Shown: positions 25,077 through 35,400, counted from the stretch's first letter. The stretch is 64,000 bases of DNA from Bacteroidota bacterium (GCA_016722565.1 JADKIU010000007.1:558001-622000), one strand, 5' to 3'. The notes: generated from the letters alone by a model not told the origin. Translations and numbers: made by a program.

Positions 25077-25108
25077 GTCCAAAGTTTAAAGTTTGAACGT
25101 TTAAAGTT
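25077..25108. repeat. Single-ended GTCCAAAGTTTAAAGTTT repeat
   Basis: The sequence GTCCAAAGTTTAAAGTTTGA, followed by a further TTTAAAGTTG, is a relative of the inverted termini at 18768, 19231, 19699 and 19762. It sits between cphB and the isoaspartyl peptidase gene. Confidence 0.6.
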
Positions 25109-25123
25109 GTAAAAGATAAAACA

Positions 25124-25966
25124 ATGAAATTAATTATACACGGAGGATTTTTTAGTGAATCATCGCAAAGTTTAGAAACAAAAACTGCGAAACAAAATGC
25201 ACTGAAACGTGTATTGACGAATTCGTATGACTATTTAAAAAAACATACCGCTCTTGAAACCATTGTTTATGCAGTAGAGCAATTAGAAGATGATGAATTG
25301 TTCAATGCCGGCATTGGCTCACAGATTCAGAGTGACGGAAAAATCCGCATGAGTGCATCCATGATGGATGGAAAAAGTGCAAAGTTCAGTGGTGTGATTA
25401 ATATCGAAAATGTAAAAAACCCGATTCGTGTTGCTGAAAAATTATTCGGAACCGTTGATCGAGTTTTAGGAGGAGAAGGCGCAACAAATTTTGCCCGCTC
25501 CAATAAATTTGATTTTTTTAATCCTGAAATTCCACAACGCAGAAAAGAATACGAAGCGAAAGCCGGAATTAAATCGATGGGAACAGTGGGTTGTGTGGCA
25601 TTAGATGCAAATGGAAACATTGCAGCTGCAACCTCTACCGGAGGAAAAGGATTTGAAGTTCCGGGACGAATTTCGGACTCAGCAACCACCGCAGGGAATT
25701 ATGCAAATGAATTTTGTGGTGTGAGTTGCACCGGAATTGGAGAAGATATTGTAAGTGCATCGGTTGCAACAAAAATTGTTACACGTGTGAGTGATGGCTT
25801 TACAATTGAAAAAGCATTTGAAAAAACCTTTGCTGAATTAAAAGTATACGATGGGTTTGCCGGAGCGATTGCAATTGACAACAAAGGAACGATCTACCAC
25901 TTAGATTCACATCCCAGTATGGTTTACGGTAGCTTTGACGGAAAAACGATGGACGTATTTCACTAA
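25124..25966 (+). CDS. iaaA: Isoaspartyl peptidase/plant-type L-asparaginase
   Basis: An Ntn hydrolase that splits beta-aspartyl dipeptides. Next to cphB it would convert beta-Asp-Arg from cyanophycin to free aspartate and arginine. The 280-aa precursor should self-cleave before the catalytic Thr154 in KSMGTVGCVALD, and the family motifs ATSTGG and GxSxTG-like CGVSCTGIGED follow. It is at the short end of the family length range. The symbol follows the E. coli homologue. Confidence 0.9.
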   Translation: MKLIIHGGFFSESSQSLETKTAKQNALKRVLTNSYDYLKKHTALETIVYAVEQLEDDELFNAGIGSQIQSDGKIRMSASMMDGKSAKFSGVINIENVKNPIRVAEKLFGTVDRVLGGEGATNFARSNKFDFFNPEIPQRRKEYEAKAGIKSMGTVGCVALDANGNIAAATSTGGKGFEVPGRISDSATTAGNYANEFCGVSCTGIGEDIVSASVATKIVTRVSDGFTIEKAFEKTFAELKVYDGFAGAIAIDNKGTIYHLDSHPSMVYGSFDGKTMDVFH

Positions 25967-26003
25967 AAATCAAAGCATTAAACCGGACTTTTAGTGTTTT
26001 TTC
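25961..26003 (+). terminator. Probable terminator after iaaA
   Basis: CACTAAAA (25961-25968, over the stop codon) pairs with TTTTAGTG (25989-25996) and is followed by TTTTTTC. The loop is long (20 nt). Confidence 0.5.
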
Positions 26004-26052
26004 AATATTTGTATTACCTTCGCAAAAAATTTAATCTGTAAAATCATTAAAC

Positions 26053-28185
26053 ATGAAAAAAATTACTCTGTCTTTTTTATGTGTTGTTGTTTTATTAATA
26101 AGCAACAACTCCATAAAAGCGCAAGCGCCAACACCTCCTCGTTTAATTTATGGTTCAAGCCCTTTTCAGGATTCTCTTTGGGGAATTGATTCCACTTTTT
26201 GGAATGTGGTTTTCAGAAACGGTCCATCCTTATCCGGATTTACGATTACTGGAATGAATGGTTTGGCATTTGACCCTACGACTTATGAAACCTACATCAT
26301 CATGAAGGTTTCTGGAGTTAGTGGACGTGTTTTAGGAAAAATAGATCTAACAACGGGTGTTTGCACACAAGTAGGAAATTTAGGAGATAACTTTTCTTCC
26401 ATCATCTTTGATAAGTTTGGTCAACTTTATGGTGCTACAGGTAATGGCGCAACCGTTCCCGAAACACTTTATAAAATTGACAAAACCACAGGCACGATAA
26501 CGCTGATGTATGCCATGGGTAACGGTGCTGATGGAGAGGTTTTATGTTATAACCGTGCTGATGATTTTATTTATCACTGGTCAGGAAACAGTACAATGGT
26601 AATGGAGAAAATGGCAAGAACAGATGTCGCTTACACTCCTATTAACATTCCTGTTACAGGAACTACCGGAGGAGAAACTTTTGGTGCTATGTATTTAAAT
26701 CCAAATTATTTCCTCATCTCCACTATCGCAAGCAGCTTTAATAGAGTGAACACCACAGGAACTTATGGTGGAACATTTGCCTCATTGCCTGATGATTTAA
26801 GAGGAACGATTATGCCTCCACAATTTACAACTACCACTACTACTTTTTGCGAAGGCACAACATTTTATGCAGATGCTGGAAGTTTACAATTATTTGATAG
26901 CGTAATTTATCACTGGGGCGATGGAACAAGCAACGCAGTTGGTGTTACAAATAGTGGATTAGATGGTGCTTCACATAATTATGCCGCAGGAACTTACACC
27001 TTAAATATTTTATTAGACAATGGAGTTGTTCGTGATACAATTAAATCTTATTCTATAACAGTAAACCCTAGTCCTGTTGTAACATTGTCTGGAACAACTT
27101 CTATTTGTTCCGGAGTTGCCAATACGCTTACTACCTCAGGAACAGGAACACTACAATGGTATCTGAATGGGGCAATATTGCCGGGAGAAACCACAAACAC
27201 CTATACAACAAATATTGCCGGGGTATATAACCTTGTTGAAACAAATACTTTTGGCTGTGCCGATTCTGCAACAGTTGGATTAACATTAATCAACTTTACA
27301 AATCCAGTTGTAACTGCAAATGTAACAGCCGATACGATCTGTACAGGAGATACGATTACACTAAATGGTGGTGGTGCATTAACGTATGTTTGGAATAATT
27401 CAGCATTAGATAATGTTAGTTTTGCTTTAACGAGTTCTACCTTTTATACTGTTGTTGGAACGGATGTAAATGGTTGTATCAACTCCGATTCTATTTTAGT
27501 TACTGTAAACCCTTTGCCTACTGTTAGTATCTTGGGTACAACATCCATCTGCCTTGGAACCAGCACCACACTTTCCGGGAATGGTGCGAGTACATACATA
27601 TGGACAGGTGGGCCTGCTACTGTTGGGTATACCGTTTCTCCAACAACTACTTCAACGTATACGGTAACTGGAACAGATGTAAATGGATGTGTAAATTCTT
27701 CTACTGCAACAGTTACCGTTAACACCGTTGACATTACGACAAGTACTGCCGGTGTTACAATTACTGCGAATGCAACAGCTTCATCTTACTTGTGGATTAA
27801 CTGCCCTTCCGGAACTTCTACCGGAATAACTACACAAAGTTTCACACCAACTGCTAACGGTAGTTATGCTGTAGTAGTAACTACCGGCTCGTGTTCCGAC
27901 ACCTCCGCTTGCGTTGCAATCACAACTATTGGAATAAATGAATACAGTCTGTTTGATGCAATCCAAGTATACCCAAATCCAAATAATGGCAGCTTTTTCA
28001 TTCAATCTTCCATTGAGGGTACTTATACAATTGTAAATGAATTAGGACAAATTTTGAAAACCGTTGTATTGAATTCAGACAACAACTATTCAATGAATAT
28101 TAATGACTTAGCACCCGGAGTTTACATCGTTACGGGCATTAACAACAACTCTGTTGTTAACAAACGTGTGATTGTAACGAACTAA
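26053..28185 (+). CDS. T9SS-sorted surface protein with PKD and Ig-like repeats
   Basis: A 710-aa secreted protein. The signal peptide ends SIKAQA (~residue 25). A beta-propeller-like segment (~35-260; GLAFDPTTYETYIIM, SIIFDKFGQLYGATG) precedes a PKD-like domain (~280-345, YHWGDGT). Three Ig-like repeats follow, each starting NPxPxV and holding a Cys pair (~345-620). A Por sorting domain closes the protein (VYPNPNNGSFFIQSS...). It is presumed to be displayed on or released from the outer membrane by type IX secretion. The ligand is unknown. Confidence 0.88.
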   Translation: MKKITLSFLCVVVLLISNNSIKAQAPTPPRLIYGSSPFQDSLWGIDSTFWNVVFRNGPSLSGFTITGMNGLAFDPTTYETYIIMKVSGVSGRVLGKIDLTTGVCTQVGNLGDNFSSIIFDKFGQLYGATGNGATVPETLYKIDKTTGTITLMYAMGNGADGEVLCYNRADDFIYHWSGNSTMVMEKMARTDVAYTPINIPVTGTTGGETFGAMYLNPNYFLISTIASSFNRVNTTGTYGGTFASLPDDLRGTIMPPQFTTTTTTFCEGTTFYADAGSLQLFDSVIYHWGDGTSNAVGVTNSGLDGASHNYAAGTYTLNILLDNGVVRDTIKSYSITVNPSPVVTLSGTTSICSGVANTLTTSGTGTLQWYLNGAILPGETTNTYTTNIAGVYNLVETNTFGCADSATVGLTLINFTNPVVTANVTADTICTGDTITLNGGGALTYVWNNSALDNVSFALTSSTFYTVVGTDVNGCINSDSILVTVNPLPTVSILGTTSICLGTSTTLSGNGASTYIWTGGPATVGYTVSPTTTSTYTVTGTDVNGCVNSSTATVTVNTVDITTSTAGVTITANATASSYLWINCPSGTSTGITTQSFTPTANGSYAVVVTTGSCSDTSACVAITTIGINEYSLFDAIQVYPNPNNGSFFIQSSIEGTYTIVNELGQILKTVVLNSDNNYSMNINDLAPGVYIVTGINNNSVVNKRVIVTN

Positions 28186-28208
28186 GGTCTATAAAATAAG
28201 CTCAAAAG

Positions 28209-28236
28209 AAAAGGGAATCATTACGATTCCCTTTTT
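28209..28236 (+). terminator. Rho-independent terminator
   Basis: Stem AAAAGGGAATC (28209-28219) and GATTCCCTTTT (28225-28235), loop ATTAC, T-tract following. Confidence 0.92.
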
Positions 28237-28337
28237 TTATGGAAAGAACTCAAAAACAGAGAAAAAAAGATTGTAACACTGTCAATTAAGCCATAAAAAT
28301 TAAATCCCCTTATAAATTATATGATTTACCTCAGTTT

Positions 28338-28362
28338 CTGTAAAATGTTCATTTTTTTACAG
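28338..28362. other. Hairpin upstream of T9SS/collagen-like operon
   Basis: CTGTAAAA (28338-28345) and TTTTACAG (28355-28362) form an 8-bp stem, about 30 bp before a possible -7 box TACTTTTC (28394-28401). It may be an operator; no regulator is known. Confidence 0.4.
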
Positions 28363-28430
28363 GTTGATTTGTCGAAGAAATTGAGTTTATCACTACTTTT
28401 CGTTAAGTAAAATAACTAAAACATAAACAA

Positions 28431-28916
28431 ATGAATCAGAAAAAAACAAAACTATTGTTATTGTTTCTTGCTGGAATGGGTATCTCGGGCTTACAAGCTC
28501 AAGATGCTGCAACTGCATCCGGGGGGGATGCCAGTGGTGCAGGCGGAAGTGCCGCCTACTCTGTTGGTCAGGTTGCATACACCAGTATTGAAACTGCTTC
28601 TGGATCGGTTAACCAAGGTGTTCAGCAGCCTTACAAGGTTTCCGCGATCGGAATTAACACGAATCCTGACATTGATTTATTGATGTCGGTTTATCCAAAT
28701 CCAACGGTGACACTTATTAATTTGAGTGTTCAAAACATGGATTTGAGCAATCTTTCATATCAATTGTATGATGTGCAAGGAAAGCTGTTGGTGAATCAAA
28801 AAATTACGACTGCAGTTACTTCTGTTTTAATGGAGGAGTATGCTACAGGTAATTATTTTTTGAAGGTTACCGATAAAAATGCTGAATTAAAGTCTTTCAA
28901 AATTATTAAAAACTAA
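28431..28916 (+). CDS. Small T9SS-sorted protein
   Basis: A 161-aa protein: signal peptide to ~residue 23 (GLQAQ), a short SGGDASGAGGSAAYSVGQVAYTS region that recurs in Bacteroidota proteins of this type, and a Por sorting domain from ~residue 85 (VYPNPTVTLINLSV...FKIIKN). More than half of it is the sorting domain. A G7 run at 28521-28527 lies early in the gene. It is co-oriented and only 12 bp from the collagen-like gene, so the two are likely one operon. Confidence 0.85.
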   Translation: MNQKKTKLLLLFLAGMGISGLQAQDAATASGGDASGAGGSAAYSVGQVAYTSIETASGSVNQGVQQPYKVSAIGINTNPDIDLLMSVYPNPTVTLINLSVQNMDLSNLSYQLYDVQGKLLVNQKITTAVTSVLMEEYATGNYFLKVTDKNAELKSFKIIKN

Positions 28917-28928
28917 AAACACTAAACG

Positions 28929-30848
28929 ATGAAAAGAATTTTTACTCTAGCAGCTGCAATGCTGTTAACTGTGGGAATGTTTGCCCAAGCTCCTCAAAAG
29001 ATGAGCTATCAAACAGTAATCAGAGATGCCTCCAATGCCTTAGTGGCAAGTGCTCCAGTAGGTATCCAAATTAGTATTTTACAAGGTTCTGCTACAGGAA
29101 CTGCTGTGTTTGTAGAAACACATACCCCAACAACTAATGCTAACGGTTTAGCTAGCTTACAAATTGGTGGTGGTACTGCAGTAACAGGAACTATGGCTGG
29201 TATCGACTGGTCAGCTGGTCCTTACTTTATTAAAACAGAAACAGATCCATTAGGTGGAACTGCTTACACTATTTCTGGAACTACAGAATTAGTAAGTGTA
29301 CCTTATGCATTATTTTCTGCAAACGGAACTCCGGGACCAATAGGTGCTACAGGAGCTACTGGTGCTGATGGTATTGCTGGTCCGGTTGGTCCTACAGGTG
29401 CTGATGGAGCTGTTGGTGCTACTGGTGCTGATGGTTTAGTTGGTCCTACAGGTGCTGATGGAATCGCTGGTCCAGTTGGTCCTACAGGAGCTGCTGGTGC
29501 TACTGGTGCTGATGGAATTGCTGGCCCGGTTGGTCCTACAGGATTAACTGGTGCTACAGGATTAACAGGAGCTGCTGGTGCAAATGGTGCTACTGGTGCT
29601 ACTGGATTAACTGGTGCTGCTGGAGCAAATGGTGCTACTGGTGCTACTGGATTAACTGGTGCTGCTGGAGCTACAGGTTTAACTGGTGCTACAGGTTTAA
29701 CTGGAGCTACTGGATTAACTGGAGCTACTGGATTAACTGGAGCTACTGGTCCTGGTACTTTAACTGGAACAACAAATTATGTTGTTAAGTTTACTGGTGC
29801 TACTGCTGGCGGTAACTCAACTATTCAAGATAACGGGACTTCTATTTCTATGGGGTTAACTACTCCTTCAATTATTTACCAAAATTATGTTTATCGTCAG
29901 CAATTAACTATTAATGGTGATGGACAATCTACAGTGTTCGGCTACCGTACACGTGACTCACAAAATGATGGTACTGGTTATTCACAAATACAAACAAATC
30001 GTGCAAGCTCTGGTTATAATTTCTGGGGTGATGTTTATACATTTGGTGATGCATCTTACAACTACAATGACTATTCACGTTGTGGAGGTAGTTTTGGTGC
30101 GGATGTAAATGGCGCATATTGGGGATCTTTGGGTTATAGATCATCTGGTTTATTAAACTATGGTGTTTATGGATCTGCTGCTTACGCTTCAGGTGCTGGT
30201 CGTTTAGCAACTGGAACTGCAACCGGAATCGGTTCTGGTTTCTATGGTGATTTAATGGGCGGCTGGGTTCGCGGTGATGTAATGGGTTTTGCTTCTCAAG
30301 GTTCATTATTTGCTTCTTACAATGTAGGTAATACTTACACAACTGGTTTCCACGCTGATTTAGTGAAAACAAATGGTTCTGTAACTCCTGCTTTCGCAGT
30401 TACTTCTACTTCTGTAAAAGTTTATGACGATGGAGCTGCAACATTATCTAGCGGAACAACTCGTGTTAACTTTACACCTGAGTTTGCTGCTTTAGTAAAT
30501 GGTAAAGCAACTGTTACTGTTTCTCCAATGGGAAATTGCAACGGTTTATATATCGTTTCTATTGACGAAAAAGGATTTACTGTTGCTGAAATGAACAGCG
30601 GAACAAGCAATGTTGAGTTCTCTTACATTGCTATCGGAAAACGTGTTGATGCTTCTGAATCAACTGTTCCTGCAGTACTTACTACTTCAACATTCACAGA
30701 AAAAATGTCTGGAATGATGTTTAATGAAGGTAATACAAAACAATCTGGTTCTGCAATGTGGTGGAACGGTTCAAACTTGGAATTTTCAACTCCTCCATCT
30801 TTGACTCGTGAACAAAAAACTGCTTTGTTAGGTACTTCTAACAGATAA
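28929..30848 (+). CDS. Collagen-like repeat protein, secreted
   Basis: A 639-aa protein. The signal peptide (1-20) is followed by a conserved N-terminal domain (KMSYQTVIRDASNALV..., ~23-130). Then come 48 uninterrupted Gly-X-Y triplets (residues 133-276), mostly GAT, GLT, GAD, GPV and GPT. A C-terminal ~360-residue region rich in Gly, Tyr and Ser follows. No type IX sorting domain is seen at the C-terminus. Threonine-rich triplets without lysine suggest glycosylation or Thr-stabilised helices (inference). A trimeric tail-fibre-like surface filament is plausible. Confidence 0.85.
   Translation: MKRIFTLAAAMLLTVGMFAQAPQKMSYQTVIRDASNALVASAPVGIQISILQGSATGTAVFVETHTPTTNANGLASLQIGGGTAVTGTMAGIDWSAGPYFIKTETDPLGGTAYTISGTTELVSVPYALFSANGTPGPIGATGATGADGIAGPVGPTGADGAVGATGADGLVGPTGADGIAGPVGPTGAAGATGADGIAGPVGPTGLTGATGLTGAAGANGATGATGLTGAAGANGATGATGLTGAAGATGLTGATGLTGATGLTGATGLTGATGPGTLTGTTNYVVKFTGATAGGNSTIQDNGTSISMGLTTPSIIYQNYVYRQQLTINGDGQSTVFGYRTRDSQNDGTGYSQIQTNRASSGYNFWGDVYTFGDASYNYNDYSRCGGSFGADVNGAYWGSLGYRSSGLLNYGVYGSAAYASGAGRLATGTATGIGSGFYGDLMGGWVRGDVMGFASQGSLFASYNVGNTYTTGFHADLVKTNGSVTPAFAVTSTSVKVYDDGAATLSSGTTRVNFTPEFAALVNGKATVTVSPMGNCNGLYIVSIDEKGFTVAEMNSGTSNVEFSYIAIGKRVDASESTVPAVLTTSTFTEKMSGMMFNEGNTKQSGSAMWWNGSNLEFSTPPSLTREQKTALLGTSNR
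29325..29756 (+). repeat. Collagen-encoding DNA repeat tract
   Basis: Imperfect 9- and 18-bp units such as GGTGCTACTGGATTAACT are repeated in tandem, densest at 29530-29755. They code for the Gly-X-Y region. Such tracts can change length by slippage. Confidence 0.85.
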
Positions 30849-30874
30849 TTAATAAATAATTTAGTACATTTATA

Positions 30875-30911
30875 TCAGTCCTGTAAGGTTTCCTTACAGG
30901 ACTGATTTTTT
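30875..30911 (+). terminator. Strong rho-independent terminator
   Basis: A perfect 14-bp stem, TCAGTCCTGTAAGG (30875-30888) and CCTTACAGGACTGA (30892-30905), has a TTT loop and six following T residues. It closes the collagen-like operon. Confidence 0.95.
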
Positions 30912-30921
30912 ATATAAACCC

Positions 30922-31863
30922 ATGCGAATCGTTTTCATCTTTTTTGTTTTTCTTTCTAATTCTATTCTCGCACAAAACAAAGCGATTGCTCCCTCCTGCT
31001 CGCAATCCTATTTTCAATATGTGATTGCAACCTTGGCGCATGATTCCATGGAAGGTCGTTTGCCTGGAACAGTTGGTGAAAAAAAATCTGCCGAATTTAT
31101 CAACCAACAATTTTGTAAAGCAGGTGTAAAACCAATTCATAAAAAACAAAGCACTTTTCCTTTTACTTTTAAAAATGAAGATTCGACAGTTGTAGCCTCC
31201 GTTGGAAACATTGTAGCTAAAATAGATACCAAATCAGAATACTGCATTGTAATTTCTGCACACTACGACCATATTGGACATGGAGAACATCATTCCTTAG
31301 CTCCATTCTCAAACAATGCAATTCATAATGGTGCCGATGATAATGCGAGTGGTGTTGCAATGATGCTTGGATTGGCAAGTTGGTGTAAAGAAAATCAGAA
31401 AAAGTTGAATTACGATATTGTATTTGTTGCCTTTAGTGGTGAAGAGGATGGACTCTTCGGTGGCAGTTATTTTCTATCGCAAAATTTAATTGATACCTCA
31501 AAAATAATTTGCAATATCAATTATGATATGGTTGGACACCTCGACAAAAGCCGACCAATGATTGAAGTAGATGGGGCATTAGAGACCGAAGCGTGGAACA
31601 TGCTGTTACCAAATGATACAACCAGTCAATTTATTGCCGAACGCTCTCGAATTCGTATCAAAGGCGGTGCCGATCACTGTGTGTTTATAGAGGCAAACAT
31701 CCCTGCCATTTTGATTTCAACAGGAATTACAAGCTTTTATCATCGCCCTACTGATGATTTAGAAACCATCAACTTCCTTGGCATGGAAGCAATCGGCAAC
31801 TACTCGATTGAATTGTTACTTCGCTTGAACAACAAAAAAGAGTTGCATCTTTTTTTAAAGTAA
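30922..31863 (+). CDS. M28 family zinc metallopeptidase
   Basis: A secreted aminopeptidase-like enzyme of 313 aa with a signal peptide ending SILAQ (~residue 17). The two-zinc site is complete: His in SAHYDHIGHG, Asp in NGADDNASGVA, Glu-Glu in FSGEEDGLFGG, Asp in INYDMVGHLD and His in TSFYHRPTDDLETINF. Predicted to be periplasmic or outer-membrane associated. The downstream SET-domain gene is convergent. Confidence 0.92.
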   Translation: MRIVFIFFVFLSNSILAQNKAIAPSCSQSYFQYVIATLAHDSMEGRLPGTVGEKKSAEFINQQFCKAGVKPIHKKQSTFPFTFKNEDSTVVASVGNIVAKIDTKSEYCIVISAHYDHIGHGEHHSLAPFSNNAIHNGADDNASGVAMMLGLASWCKENQKKLNYDIVFVAFSGEEDGLFGGSYFLSQNLIDTSKIICNINYDMVGHLDKSRPMIEVDGALETEAWNMLLPNDTTSQFIAERSRIRIKGGADHCVFIEANIPAILISTGITSFYHRPTDDLETINFLGMEAIGNYSIELLLRLNNKKELHLFLK

Positions 31864-31916
31864 AAAAGAATTTCATGCACTGGTTATACAGTGTATTCAA
31901 TTCAGAATTCAAACTT

Positions 31917-32381
31917 TTACTTGCTCAATTTATTTTTAAAGTTTTTCCAATACGATTTTCCATAGCTACAAAATATTTCTTCCCCCATTTTAATGGCTCT
32001 ATCTGAAACGATACAAACAACATCGTTTTCATCCAAAGAAATGGTTGCGTTTTTTTTAAACTTTGTTTTTGTAAATCCTGTAGCATCGTTGGCATACTTT
32101 GCAAAACAATTCACATGCATGGCGTCCAGGATGCTTCCATCCAACATATTCATAAAATAAGCATCTTCCCCTCTGGTTGCTCTGCCCTTCGCTTCAAATG
32201 CACTAAGTATTTCTCCCTTAAACAACGAGATCACCTCATCTTTAAAAATTGGGATTGCAGTAAACAAGCCATTTCCGGCATTTTTTATTTGCGACTCCTG
32301 AATGTATAAGTAATCGGATTCATTCGCATCAATTTTATAATTGATGGTGTTGGAATACCTATTTTTAATTTCTCGTTTCAT
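31917..32381 (-). CDS. SET domain-containing protein
   Basis: A 154-aa stand-alone SET domain, a fold of SAM-dependent lysine methyltransferases. The three core motifs are visible: GNGLF (36-40), the NHS-equivalent NCFAKYANDA (91-100) and the terminal GEEIFCSYGKSYW (133-145) with the catalytic-type tyrosine Y140. Bacterial SET proteins are uncommon and their substrates are mostly unknown. No chaperone, histone-like or ribosomal gene lies next to it. The fold assignment is firm but the activity is untested. Confidence 0.8.
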   Translation of the reverse strand: MKREIKNRYSNTINYKIDANESDYLYIQESQIKNAGNGLFTAIPIFKDEVISLFKGEILSAFEAKGRATRGEDAYFMNMLDGSILDAMHVNCFAKYANDATGFTKTKFKKNATISLDENDVVCIVSDRAIKMGEEIFCSYGKSYWKNFKNKLSK

Positions 32382-32397
32382 TTTCGCAGAAATAAAA

Positions 32398-32424
32398 AAC
32401 CCTTCTCCGAAAGGGAGAAGGGTT
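32398..32424 (-). terminator. Rho-independent terminator
   Basis: AACCCTTCTCC (32398-32408) and GGAGAAGGGTT (32414-32424) form an 11-bp stem. On the minus strand a T-tract follows. It ends the T9SS gene at 32450. Confidence 0.92.
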
Positions 32425-32449
32425 CCTTTGATTTTAAAATTACCCTAAA

Positions 32450-35400
32450 TTATTGGATAATCAATTTTTGAGTTTTTGAATCGGATCCTGTATTCAATTT
32501 GATGAAATACAAGCCTTTTGATAAACCTTCAACATTAATTTGTTTGTTGTATCCGGCATTCACATTTCTATCAAAAGAAGTAAACACTTCTTTTCCTTGA
32601 ATATCGACAATACTAATTCTTAATTCAGAAAAATTAGCGTTGTTGATTGTAACATTAAATGCACCATTCGTTGGATTTGGATAGATAGAAACACTTCCTT
32701 CAGCAATTTCATCAATTCCAATACCAGTAATTACAATCGTATTTGTAACTGTATCTACTCCACATGCATTTGAAACAATCAATTGAACGAGATAGGCTCC
32801 ATTCGCAGTGTATGTATGGATAGGATTTGCAACTGTGGAAGTCGGACTTCCATCACCAAAATCCCAAACACTTGTAGTTGTTCCAGAAGTAGTATTTGTA
32901 AACGTAATCACATTGGCAACATTAAAATAGGTATACGATGCCACTGGAACGCTATCGACTACTATTGTTTGAACGGTTGAATCACATGCGCTTAGCATAT
33001 ATGTAATTGTATGTGTTCCAACTCCTGCAGCAGATGGGCTGAAAGTTGAACCGGTAACACCAGCACCACTAAACACGCCACCTGCTTGAACAGGGACTAA
33101 TGTAATGCTTGAATCTACAGTACAATATGTAGGAGCTAATGTTGTAAAAGAAGCATTTGCAGCACCAAGATCGGTTAAGATAATGGTTGTGCTTCCACCC
33201 GGAGTCGAATACGCATCCAATTGAACATAATAGGTTGCTCCCGGAGTTAAACAATTAACCGGATCAATCAAAGAAGAATAGTTAACACCACCATGAAGTG
33301 CATAATCCGCATCATCATCATTTGCTGCAACAAGTGTTGCTCCGCCATTTAAAATGGTGTCGCATGTAAGTGCACTCCATATTGCTAATTGCGTATCAAA
33401 ACCCGGAGATTGAATTTTTACTCTTCCAGATGCTGGAGCAACAAATGTAAACCACAAGGTGTTCGTGATATTGCTATTACACCATCCTGTTTGCTCTTGA
33501 CAACCAATTGCAGGAGGAGCTGGCTCACCAATTTCAACTGTTCCTACTGATGTTTGAAAAGGACCATTTGTTCCAAAAGTTAAAGGAAGTGCTCCACAAA
33601 CATTATCATAGGTAACTGTTGTTGTAAAACTATAAGGACCAGCCAATGTACTTTCGCCATCTCCTGTTCCAGAACAGTCTTGCGATACATACACTTCATA
33701 AACTGTTCCTTGATTTAAGCCTGTGATTGGATAAGGAGAGGTTAAAACCGTATCCGCTGTTCCTGTACCGGCAGCAAATCCTGTTGTATCATATTCAATA
33801 ATGTAAGGACCTGTACAAGTTGGACATGACCATGTAATGATTGCAGAATCAGGGCCAACGTTTGTAACGGTTACACCAAATGGTTGCGGACAAGCAGGAG
33901 GTGTACAATTTGTTGCGAAGGTTGTAAATACTGAATCTTCAGCAAGAAGCGATCCATCTGAAAATTGAGCGACAGATACATTAAATGGATTGAACAATTC
34001 AAATGAACATTCACTCGGATAGGATCCTCTGTTCCAAGAAAGAGTTGTGGTTGCACCATCACACAATGGAACGAGTATAGAATCTGTTAATGGCCCACCA
34101 GGTAAAGTTACATTTTGAACCAATACTCCGTTTTGTCGGATGTCAATACTTGCTCCGTTCCAACTATCATATAAATCTGATAATACAAAAACATAATTAC
34201 ACGTTGCGCCACCACAGATGGTATTAAAATCGTATGGTCCGGTCCATGCACTATTCACACCTCCACCGCAATCAGCACGCACATAATATTGGTAGGCAGT
34301 TAAGGAAGTTAATCCTGTAACGTTGTATGAATTTACAACTGTTGAATCCGAAGGAATTGTTGAACCCGTAGGAGCAGTTAATGGAGCTAAACCATAATAT
34401 ACATCCCAATTTGTTTCCGTTCCTCCAGCTGTCCAAGCCAAATTAGCAGAATTGGTTGTAGAACCGGAAGCGGTTAATGTATTCGGTTGAATACATGCAG
34501 GAGCAGGTGTAATGTTAATGCTGTAATCTTCTGTTTCACCGTATCCATAAGTTCCACAAGGAGTTGGACTTCCTTCAACACCTACAATTCTCATCCCTGT
34601 AACACCTAAAGTTGCTGTTAAAGGAACAGTAAATGTACCTGTTTCAATGTGTGGTCCGTTTGTAAGCGTTGCAGCGGCATAAACTTCTTCACCCGGATCT
34701 GCAAATGAACCATTTTGATTAAAATCGATATAGATACCAAAGCTATTATCATAAGGCCCACCGCAAGTAATCATTTCTAATGAAAATGGGACAATCGTTG
34801 ATTGCGCGAAATTAACTGGGGGAAGTGCAGTATAATTCGAATACAAGTTTAAAACTGAACCAGCACCACCAGTAGTAGAACACGTAGAAGAGTTATTTAA
34901 AGCACCAACTGTTACATTTCCAACTTCAGTATCGCCAGTTTGCGTTGCACCAGAAGCACAGTAGCAAGAAAAGAACGGACTCATTGCTACGGAAATAGCA
35001 TTTGATGTATCACTCAAACCACTTGCAGTACAAGTTACAATACATTGATAAAAAGTAGCTGCAGTTTGTGAAACAGAAGCAGTTGCAGTTGTTGCACCAG
35101 CAATGTTTACATAAGGAACAATTCCATCTGGTGATGATTGCCATTGAAAGGTAAGACCTCCAGCGATGCTATAACCTGCTAATGCAAGATTAAAATTTGC
35201 ACCACTACATGCAGTTGTTGGAGCAGAAGCTGTTCCTGCAACAGGAGTTCCTGTGCAAGGCAACGCATAATCAACAATTAGTTGTGGTTGGTTTGCAGTG
35301 ATGGAATTATTATACCCAGCAAATGTATAAACGTTGGTACTTCCTCTGATAACACCATAGGTAATTTGTCCGGTTCCAAGAGCCGTATTTAAATTTGTAA

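Noticed and set aside
29325..29756. Regularly spaced repeats resembling a CRISPR array
   Set aside because: The repeats are in frame, encode Gly-X-Y triplets and have no unique spacers; it is a collagen-like coding tract.
29929..30372. 147-codon open frame antisense to the collagen-like gene
   Set aside because: His/Asn/Gln-rich composition is the mirror of the Gly/Tyr/Ser-rich coding strand; no start context or homology.
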